Origin: Beijerinckiaceae bacterium
GTDB taxonomy: Bacteria > Pseudomonadota > Alphaproteobacteria > Rhizobiales > Beijerinckiaceae
Direction of reading: 5' to 3'
Length of the DNA stretch: 64,000 nt
Assembly: GCA_027533425.1 (NCBI GenBank)
Contig: JAPZUD010000001.1
Coordinates: 124,001-188,000 of the forward strand
Below the pieces are notes generated by a model that was given only the letters and a program-made list of their open reading frames with translations, made no database searches and was not told where the DNA came from. The translations under genes and the position numbers were made by a program. This document shows, piece by piece, positions 58,192-64,000 of this stretch; the stretch's first letter is position 1, and every line of letters starts with the position of its first letter.

Positions 58192-60153
58192 ATGACTCCC
58201 GATCACAAGAAGACGGTTCCCTCCAGGAGCATCATGCGGCGCATCGTCCTGATGGCATCTCTGGCCGTTTTCGTGGTCTTCGCCCTGTTCGCCGCGATCA
58301 TCCGCGAACGCCTTGCCCAGTCGATGCAATCCGAAATCACCCGCAACATCCAGACTGTCGGGGCGCAATCGGCGGAAACGGTGGAGCGCTGGGTTGATGG
58401 ACGGCTGATCCTGCTCGGCAGCATGGTCGACATGCTCTCGAAAGGCGTCGTCGGCACGGAAGAAGTTCTCGCCAACAAGACGGTGATGAAGGAGTTCTTT
58501 CTCGCCTATTTCGGTACGGCCGAAGGGCAGTTCACCATTTCCCCGCCGCGCCAGATGCCGCCGGATTACGATCCGCGCAAGCGGCCCTGGTATGGCAAGG
58601 CTGTCGAGGCACAGGCGCCGGTCGTGACCGAGCCGTATCTCAGCGCCTCCACCGGCAAGCTGATCGTCACCCTGGCAGAGCCGGTCCGGAAGAATGACCG
58701 CATTGTCGGCGTCGCCGGCGGTGACCTCGAAGTGAGTGCGCTGGTCAAGATGATGGCCGATCTCGATTTCGGCGGCATGGGGCAGGGCTTCATCGTCAGC
58801 CGGGAGGGCAAGATCCTCGTCCATCCCGAAGCGGCGCGCATTGGCAAGCCGGTTTCCGATATCATTACCGGCGATGTGAATGTCACGGCTTCGGGCGTGA
58901 AGGAGGCGATGATCGGCAAGGACCGCATGTTCGTCTCCTATCTGCCGATCCGCCTGCGCGACCGGACGGATTGGTATGTCGCGGTGGCCATCGACGCCGA
59001 CAAGGCGCTTCGCAGCGTGCGCGAGCTGCAATACATCGCCATGGCGGCCTCGCTCGTGGCGGCACTCGTCATGGTCGCAGTGCTGCTGATGCTGTTGCGG
59101 CATACGGTGGCGCAGCCGATCCAGCGCATGACCGCCGCCATGGGCGATCTCGCCGCCGAGAAACTCGAGACCGCGGTGCCGGAACTCGGCCGCGCGGACG
59201 AGATCGGCGCGATGGCTGCGGCCGTCGAGGTCTTCAAGACCAATGCCTTGGAGCGCCGCGCTCTGGCGGAAGAGCGCAACCGCGAATTCGCGCAGCGCGA
59301 GCAGCGCCTCGACACCATGAACCGCCTGATCTCCGAATTCGAGCAGGGGCTGACACGGTCGATTTCAGCCGTATCCGGCTCGGCCGGAACGCTGGCGGAA
59401 ACGGCGCGGACGCTCAATGCCACGGCGGAGGAGAGCACGCTCAACGCAACGACAGTCGCTGCGGCTGCCGAGCAGGCGGCAGCCAATGTCCAGAGCGTGG
59501 CCCATGCTTCGGATACGCTGGCCGAGGCGATCGACCGCATCACGCAGATGGTCACCGCGTCTCGCCAAGTTACCGAACGCGCGACCACCGCTGCGGCGGA
59601 TACGGACGGGATGGTGCAGAGCCTTGCCGAGACAACCGGCAGCATCAGCCAGATCGTCGGCCTTATCAATTCGATCGCCGACCAGACCAATCTGCTGGCC
59701 CTTAACGCGACAATCGAGGCCGCCCGCGCCGGGGATGCCGGACGCGGCTTCGCCGTGGTCGCCACCGAGGTGAAATCCCTCGCCTCCCAGACTGCGAAGG
59801 CGACCGAGGAGATCGCCGCGCAGATCGCCGAGATGCGCACGGCATCGGATTCCGCTGTGGAAGCCATTCGCAGCATCGCGACCATCATCGGCGAACTCGG
59901 GTCGATTTCGACCCAGATCTCGACCGCCGTGGAACTTCAGGGCGGTTCGACACGGGAGATCGCGGTCAATGTGGCTGAAGCCGCCAAGGGCACCGACGAT
60001 GTCTCGGTCAATGTGATGAGCGTGATGCAGGGCGCCGCCACCACGCGCGACAATGCCGCCAAAGTGCGTGGCTCAGCCGACGGGCTGCTCGGGGAGGCTG
60101 CTGCCTTGCGCGAGAATGTCGAGAGTTTCATCCGCCAGCTTCGCGCCGCCTAG
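58192..60153 (+). CDS. methyl-accepting chemotaxis protein with dCache sensor domain
   Basis: A 653-residue chemoreceptor; ATG 58192 (MTPDHKK) precedes the first helix (about 18-38). The periplasmic dCache_1 domain (about 40-290) has [14 protein letters not shown] and [17 protein letters not shown], the ligand-pocket region used for small metabolites. A second helix is near 290-310. HAMP follows ([20 protein letters not shown]). The signalling domain hairpin has the conserved tip [20 protein letters not shown] and [20 protein letters not shown]. No C-terminal CheR-docking pentapeptide is present. The attractant is unknown. It ends immediately before the convergent ABM gene. Confidence 0.92.
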   Translation: MTPDHKKTVPSRSIMRRIVLMASLAVFVVFALFAAIIRERLAQSMQSEITRNIQTVGAQSAETVERWVDGRLILLGSMVDMLSKGVVGTEEVLANKTVMKEFFLAYFGTAEGQFTISPPRQMPPDYDPRKRPWYGKAVEAQAPVVTEPYLSASTGKLIVTLAEPVRKNDRIVGVAGGDLEVSALVKMMADLDFGGMGQGFIVSREGKILVHPEAARIGKPVSDIITGDVNVTASGVKEAMIGKDRMFVSYLPIRLRDRTDWYVAVAIDADKALRSVRELQYIAMAASLVAALVMVAVLLMLLRHTVAQPIQRMTAAMGDLAAEKLETAVPELGRADEIGAMAAAVEVFKTNALERRALAEERNREFAQREQRLDTMNRLISEFEQGLTRSISAVSGSAGTLAETARTLNATAEESTLNATTVAAAAEQAAANVQSVAHASDTLAEAIDRITQMVTASRQVTERATTAAADTDGMVQSLAETTGSISQIVGLINSIADQTNLLALNATIEAARAGDAGRGFAVVATEVKSLASQTAKATEEIAAQIAEMRTASDSAVEAIRSIATIIGELGSISTQISTAVELQGGSTREIAVNVAEAAKGTDDVSVNVMSVMQGAATTRDNAAKVRGSADGLLGEAAALRENVESFIRQLRAA

Positions 60154-60540
60154 TCAATCGTCGGACCGTGAAATCCGGCCGGCGGGTTGGCTGGAGGCAT
60201 CATGTGCAAGACGACTGTCTTCCGGCGCCTCCGCGCGCTCGTTCAGCCCGTAATCGCGGATGACCTCGGCCACCCGCAGCCGGTAATCCCGGAATACACC
60301 GCCTCGACCTCTGGCTTGCGTGGCGCGATGGGCATGGCCGTTGCGCCAGGCCCTGACGGCCTCCTCGTCGCGCCAGAAGGACAGCGAGAGGAGCTTGCCG
60401 GGCTCGGCCAGCGACTGGAACCGCTCGATCGTGAGGAAGCCGTCGATCTCGAACAGCTCGTCGCGCAAGGCGGCGGCGAGATCGAGATAGGTCCGGCGTT
60501 CGCCCGTCGCGGGCCAGACTTCGAAAATCACGGCGATCAT
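60154..60540 (-). CDS. antibiotic biosynthesis monooxygenase (ABM) domain protein
   Basis: A 128-residue small alpha/beta dimeric-barrel protein. MIAVIFEVWPATGERRTYLD, DGFLTIERFQSLAEPGKLLS and SFWRDEEAVRAWRNGHAHR match the ABM/heme-degrading-like family of short cofactor-free oxygenases. Its start overlaps the stop of the NIPSNAP gene by ATGA. The C-terminal 30 residues are an unstructured tail. The substrate is unknown. It is probably under the same promoter as the gene before it. Confidence 0.78.
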   Translation of the reverse strand: MIAVIFEVWPATGERRTYLDLAAALRDELFEIDGFLTIERFQSLAEPGKLLSLSFWRDEEAVRAWRNGHAHRATQARGRGGVFRDYRLRVAEVIRDYGLNERAEAPEDSRLAHDASSQPAGRISRSDD

Positions 60541-60866
60541 GGCCGGATCAGCCGGGCATGGGGTTCAGAGACCTTCGCCAGGAAGATACGATCTTCCCGG
60601 CGGATGAACCCTTCCTTCCGCGCGAATTCAAAGGCTTCCCGGCCTGCCTCGCTGGCCTTCAGCCGGGCGCGATAAGCCTCGTAGGCCGCGAGGCTTTCCA
60701 GGGAATAGACGCCATAGGCGGTTGTGAGCGAACCCTCATGCGGGCCGAAATATCCGACGAGATCGGCCCCGCAGGCCGGGATCGCCTGTCCCCACATCCG
60801 GGCATAGGTGGCAAACTCAGCCTGCCGGAAGGGCTCGATATCATAGCGGATGAAGCAGGTTATCAT
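60537..60866 (-). CDS. NIPSNAP family protein
   Basis: A 109-residue ferredoxin-like barrel protein: MITCFIRYDIEPFRQAEFAT, CGADLVGYFGPHEG and VYSLESLAAYEAYRARL are the NIPSNAP signature. It is the first gene of a two-gene unit with the ABM protein, divergent from the ArsR-type regulator across a 98-bp gap. That arrangement makes the ArsR protein its likely regulator. The function of bacterial NIPSNAP proteins is undefined. Confidence 0.82.
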   Translation of the reverse strand: MITCFIRYDIEPFRQAEFATYARMWGQAIPACGADLVGYFGPHEGSLTTAYGVYSLESLAAYEAYRARLKASEAGREAFEFARKEGFIRREDRIFLAKVSEPHARLIRP

Positions 60867-60964
60867 CAGGGGCGCTCCGTGTTTCGGGAGCGCCTTGGTA
60901 GCGCTGTTCGCGACGTTGATGTTTTGGCGAAGAGTGAAGCATTGTTCCCCGCGAATGGGTTAGG

Positions 60965-61723
60965 ATGTCCGCCATGAAGAATGGTCCTGACATCGCTGCG
61001 CTCGCGTCGCTGATCGGCGATCCCGCGAGGGCCAACATTCTTGCCGCACTCATGGGCGGCAAGGCGCTGACGGCCGGCGAATGCGCCGCGGAGGCCGGCA
61101 TTTCAGCACCCGCCGCCTCCGGGCATCTGGCAAAGCTGCTCGATGCAGGGCTCCTGGTCGTCCTGGTGCAGGGCCGTCACCGCTACTACAACCTCGCCGG
61201 TCCCGATATTGCCGAGGCCGTTGAAACGCTGATGGGCCTCGCTGCGCGCGTTGGCCTCCGGCGGACACGTCCCGGCCCGCGGGAGGCCGCCATGCGGAAA
61301 GCGCGCTTCTGCTACGATCACCTCGCGGGGGATGCGGCAACGGCACTCTTCGCGCGGCTGGTCGATAACGGGATGCTCGTCGCGCAAGCCGATGGCCTCG
61401 GCCTCTCGCCCGGCGGGCGCTTGCGCTTTCTGGCGGAAGGGATCGACATCGCCGCGCTCGAGGCAAAGCCGCGTCCGCTTTGCCGTGCCTGCCTCGACTG
61501 GTCCGAACGCCGGCCGCATCTCGCCGGGAGCCTTGGCGCGGCCATCGCACGGCTGGCGATCGAACGCGGATGGTGCCGGCGCGAGGCGGCATCACGCGCC
61601 GTGCATGTCTCACCCGATGGTGAACGGGCGCTGCTGGCGCTGGCAGAGCCGGCAAGCGACAGAACACCCGATGCCGGCGGGCAGGACGCAGATCAGTCGA
61701 AACACCCGGCCAGGCGAGCATGA
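60965..61723 (+). CDS. ArsR-family transcriptional regulator
   Basis: A 252-residue protein, longer than typical ArsR factors. The N-terminal winged helix (about 10-90) is clear: ASLIGDPARANILAALMGGK, LTAGECAAEAGISAPAASGH and the wing VLVQGRHRYYNLAG. There is no CxC metal-binding motif in helix 3. The C-terminal part contains KARFCYDHLAGDAATAL, seen in a subgroup of long alphaproteobacterial ArsR regulators. Either ATG 60965 or ATG 60974 may be used. It is divergent from the NIPSNAP-ABM pair and probably binds the shared 98-bp gap. Confidence 0.85.
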   Translation: MSAMKNGPDIAALASLIGDPARANILAALMGGKALTAGECAAEAGISAPAASGHLAKLLDAGLLVVLVQGRHRYYNLAGPDIAEAVETLMGLAARVGLRRTRPGPREAAMRKARFCYDHLAGDAATALFARLVDNGMLVAQADGLGLSPGGRLRFLAEGIDIAALEAKPRPLCRACLDWSERRPHLAGSLGAAIARLAIERGWCRREAASRAVHVSPDGERALLALAEPASDRTPDAGGQDADQSKHPARRA

Positions 61724-61919
61724 ATTCGCGTGGCAACGAAGCACAATGTTGCCCGCTCTGCCCTTTGGTTCAACCGGACCGGGCGCGGATTCCGACAGAG
61801 GCATGTCTCACCAAAGGGGGCGACGAAACGGTAGGATACCGGGTTACCGGCCTTTGAATGCATGCTTGAGCATGAACGAACAACCGCATCGGGGCCCTTT
61901 TCCTGATCCAGATCGAACA

Positions 61920-61958
61920 GGGCGCTTCCCGGGATGTTCACTGTCCCGGAAAGCGCCC
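61920..61958. terminator. bidirectional terminator between convergent arsR and ABC genes
   Basis: GGGCGCTTCCCGGGA (61920-61934) pairs with TCCCGGAAAGCGCCC (61944-61958) with one mismatch around a 9-base loop, a strong hairpin in the 290-bp gap 61724-62013. That gap otherwise shows no gene. Confidence 0.7.
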
Positions 61959-62013
61959 ATGCAAGTCCTGACGGAGTCGGACGCAACCGCTGGTCAGGGG
62001 AGGCTGGCGTCCC

Positions 62014-63039
62014 TCAATTGGCAGTATAGACGAGTTCGCGTTCGGCACGCGGCGGCAGGAAGGCGCGCGAGAAGATCTCGTCGGGCTTCGGGGTGCGCGT
62101 CAGGCCATAGCCTTCCACCACGATATCGATGGCGAGGGCCATGCGATCATCCTTGATGTCGCCAATGCCGATTTCCTTCATTTCCGGGGAAACGATGAGA
62201 GTGGTGAAGGAGTATTGCAGACGGCGCTTCTCGATCGCCTCGTTGACGAGGTTGTCGAAATTCATCACGGCTTTCATGGCGACATTCTGGTCCCTTGCGA
62301 TCTCGATCATCGCCTTGTTGGTGGCGCGGACGAGGCCGGCAACCGCCTTGGGGTTGTCCTTGAGCAGCTTCTGCGAAACCATCAGCCCGTTGGAATAGAG
62401 ATCGAGGCCGAAATCGCTGAAGGTCAGCCAGTTGAAGTCCTTGTCCGGGTCCTGGCGGTTCAGCAGCAGGTTGAAATAGCCGGTGATGTTGAAGACGAGC
62501 GCGCCGTCGATATCCCCCTTGATCAGCAACGGCTCCTGCAGATTGGGCGCCATGTTGGAGATCGAGATCTTGCTGACATCAACATTGTTCTTGCGGGCGA
62601 AAACCTGCAGCAGGCGCGTGGTCGGTGTGCCCTGCGCCCCGCCGAGCTTCTTGCCTTCAAGGTCCGATGGCTTGGTGATCCCTGCCGACTTCTTCGAGGA
62701 AATCGCGAAGGGCGGCCGGTTCCAGAGCATATAGACCATGACCGGCGCTTCGCCGGGCTTGGCGGCGGCGTTCTGGATGATGGCATTCACATCGCCGAAG
62801 CCGGCATCATAGGCGCCGCCCATGATGCGGGTGACCGTCGCGCCGGAGCCTTCGCCCTGGTCAATCACCACATTCAGCCCCTCGGCCTTGAAGTAGCCCT
62901 TGTCGCGGGCAACGAAGAAGGCAGCATCCGACCCTTGCGTCTTCCAGCCAAGGGTGAAGCGAATGGTGGTGTCCTGCGCGGTTGCGGGATGGGTCAGGGC
63001 CAGGCCGGCAACGAGCAGGGCGGACAACGTTTTCATCAT
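62014..63039 (-). CDS. NitT/TauT-type ABC transporter substrate-binding protein (NMT1/THI5-like)
   Basis: A 341-residue periplasmic binding protein. GGAGG lies 10 bp before ATG 63039 (a second ATG follows directly). Signal peptide MMKTLSALLVAGLALTHPAT, cleavage after TAQ. FTLGWKTQGSDAAFFVARDK, GYFKAEGLNVVIDQGEGSGA and LEGKKLGGAQGTPTTRLLQV are typical of the NMT1/SsuA family that binds sulfonates, nitrate or pyrimidine precursors. It is the first-described member of a minus-strand set with permease and ATPase upstream. The ligand is not predictable from sequence. Confidence 0.87.
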   Translation of the reverse strand: MMKTLSALLVAGLALTHPATAQDTTIRFTLGWKTQGSDAAFFVARDKGYFKAEGLNVVIDQGEGSGATVTRIMGGAYDAGFGDVNAIIQNAAAKPGEAPVMVYMLWNRPPFAISSKKSAGITKPSDLEGKKLGGAQGTPTTRLLQVFARKNNVDVSKISISNMAPNLQEPLLIKGDIDGALVFNITGYFNLLLNRQDPDKDFNWLTFSDFGLDLYSNGLMVSQKLLKDNPKAVAGLVRATNKAMIEIARDQNVAMKAVMNFDNLVNEAIEKRRLQYSFTTLIVSPEMKEIGIGDIKDDRMALAIDIVVEGYGLTRTPKPDEIFSRAFLPPRAERELVYTAN

Positions 63040-63068
63040 GGTCGGGGAACCTCCGGAGATGGGATGGA

Positions 63069-63845
63069 TCAGGCGGCGGCGAAATCATTCTTCCGGTTGG
63101 CCCAGCCGGTGACCCGGCTTTCGATCAACGAGAAGACGACATAGAGGGCGACGCCCATCCCCGCGAGGATGAACAGCCCGGCGAAAACCATCGGGACGTT
63201 GAAGTTGGACGATGCCGTCATCATCACGTTGCCGATGCCGCGGTTCGACGCGACTGTCTCTGAAAGGACAGTGCCGACAAAGGCATAGGTGACGGCGACT
63301 TTGAGCGACGCGAAGAAGAAGGGCATTGTCCGGGGCAGCCCGACATTCCAGAGGATGTCCAGCTTGCTGGCGCCCAGCGCCTTCAGGACATCCTCCAGTT
63401 CCGGCTCGGTCGTGGCGAGCCCGGTCGCGATGTTCACGACGATCGGGAAGAAACAGATCGACAAGGCCGTCAGCACGGCCGGCACCGTACCCGAGCCGAA
63501 CCAGAGCACGAAGATCGGTACCACCGCGACCTTGGGAATGGATGAAAAGCCGATCAGCAACGGATAGGCCGTTTCATAGGCGGTCCGCGACACCCCGATC
63601 ACGGCGCCCAGCACCACACCGAGAGCCACGCCGAGCGCGAAGCCGATCATCGTCGTCATCAAGGTCTGGAGAATATGCGGCCAGAGGATCGGCATCCGCT
63701 GGAACATGGTCGTGAAGACCTGGCTCGGTCGGGGCAAAATCAGATCCGACATGCCGGAGACGAGGCATGCCACTTCCCATCCGACGAAGAACAGCACGAT
63801 GAGCCCGAAGGACCGGGCTCTCTGGCGATTGAAGATCTTCCTCAT
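63069..63845 (-). CDS. NitT/TauT-type ABC transporter permease (SsuC/TauC-like)
   Basis: A 258-residue permease with about six membrane segments. SDLILPRPSQVFTTMFQRMP and the EAA-type loop LEDVLKALGASKLDILWNVG followed by LPRTMPFF are family signatures. ATG 63845 overlaps the stop of the upstream ATPase gene (ATGA). Its C-terminus ends in a short charged tail. It is 29 bp upstream of the binding-protein gene, giving the order ATPase-permease-binding protein. Confidence 0.88.
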   Translation of the reverse strand: MRKIFNRQRARSFGLIVLFFVGWEVACLVSGMSDLILPRPSQVFTTMFQRMPILWPHILQTLMTTMIGFALGVALGVVLGAVIGVSRTAYETAYPLLIGFSSIPKVAVVPIFVLWFGSGTVPAVLTALSICFFPIVVNIATGLATTEPELEDVLKALGASKLDILWNVGLPRTMPFFFASLKVAVTYAFVGTVLSETVASNRGIGNVMMTASSNFNVPMVFAGLFILAGMGVALYVVFSLIESRVTGWANRKNDFAAA

Positions 63846-64000
63846 GGGGGGTCTTCCGAAGCTGTGGCGCCGCCGCGGGCCTCGACGATCAGGCTGCGCA
63901 GGCGCTGGTTGAGCGCCACGAAATCCGGCTCGAAGGTCATGGCGATCGTGCGCGGTCGCGCGAAGGGGACAGGCGCATCGTCGACAATGCGGCCGGGCCG
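63842..64000 (-). CDS. NitT/TauT-type ABC transporter ATP-binding protein (C-terminal fragment)
   Basis: Only the last 52 codons are visible: RPGRIVDDAPVPFARPRTIA near the edge is the C-terminal end of an SsuB/TauB-type ATPase (the usual RPGRI-VxxxxxxLxRPR motif), ending at TGA 63842-63844. Its ATGA overlap with the permease shows one operon. The Walker and signature motifs lie beyond the right edge of the window. Confidence 0.8.
   Translation of the reverse strand, partial: RPGRIVDDAPVPFARPRTIAMTFEPDFVALNQRLRSLIVEARGGATASEDPP

Noticed and set aside
1-64000. tRNA, rRNA, CRISPR, integrase, IS or prophage features
   Set aside because: None recognised; no cloverleaf-like segment, regular repeat-spacer array or transposase/integrase reading frame was found.

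Overview
The window is high-GC, densely packed DNA from an alphaproteobacterium-like chromosome. The grounds are uniform GC-rich codon use, ATGA/TGATG gene overlaps, an NrsF-type anti-sigma/ECF pair, an NMT1/TauT-type ABC set, a MipA protein and a large exopolysaccharide locus. The order cannot be fixed from sequence alone. No tRNA, rRNA, CRISPR array, IS element or phage gene was seen.

Region 1 (1-10618), phosphorus scavenging. On the minus strand are phnD-phnC-phnE, with phnE interrupted by an in-frame TAA, then ugpB and a partial ugpA. On the plus strand are a TIM-barrel sugar-phosphate isomerase-like gene, a complete second Ugp/Mal-type ABC transporter (ATPase, two permeases, binding protein) and a GpdQ-like phosphodiesterase. 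An 18-bp site 15/18 identical to the PhoB box precedes phnD, and a weaker GTCA-N7-GTCA site precedes the second transporter, so the block looks like a Pho regulon for phosphonates and glycerophosphodiesters.

Region 2 (10922-25700), an ECF-controlled 'rSAM/selenodomain' island. It holds a radical SAM protein, the two rSAM/selenodomain-associated transferases (TIGR04283- and TIGR04282-like), an Nterm_to_SelD-type flavoprotein and an MTA-phosphorylase-like nucleoside phosphorylase. Added to this known core are a MerA-like flavoprotein, a TVP38/TMEM64 membrane protein, a DUF547 protein, a membrane-anchored rhodanese, a GT-C glycosyltransferase and a polyprenol-phosphate-mannose-synthase-like GT2. 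The cluster encodes an ECF sigma factor and its NrsF/DUF1109 anti-sigma. Promoters of the form TGTAACG[G/A]-N15-CGAA(A/T) sit upstream of the sigma gene, the rSAM gene and the eight-gene operon, with a weaker copy upstream of the TIGR04283 gene. The island therefore looks like one autoregulated, probably metal- or metalloid-responsive, biosynthetic regulon. A peroxiredoxin-like gene and an FG-GAP-like secreted protein follow.

Region 3 (25892-34414), signalling and surface: a membrane HD-GYP c-di-GMP phosphodiesterase, an autotransporter, a small secreted oxidoreductase-fold protein and a hybrid histidine kinase with receiver and Hpt domains.

Region 4 (34527-56312), exopolysaccharide. A sigma-54-dependent NtrC-type regulator is followed by genes for chain-length control, outer-membrane export (a Wza-like protein with six SLBB repeats), a degenerate BY-kinase-like ATPase, a Wzx-like flippase, a Wzy/ligase-like polymerase, GlmS, an acyltransferase and several glycosyltransferases. 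One gene fuses a GT2 to the initiating phosphoglycosyl transferase. A SpoIIE phosphatase fused to HATPase and receiver domains and a STAS protein form a partner-switch module inside the locus. Sigma-54-type -24/-12 promoters precede all six transcription units, and TTGCAAAT-type sites lie nearby, two groups of them inside coding sequence.

Region 5 (56616-64000): a MipA-family protein, an AT-rich orphan membrane ORF, a dCache chemoreceptor, ABM and NIPSNAP genes, an ArsR regulator and a NitT/TauT ABC transporter cut by the window edge. A dispersed intergenic repeat occurs near 10.7, 27.6, 30.3-30.5 and 58.0 kb.
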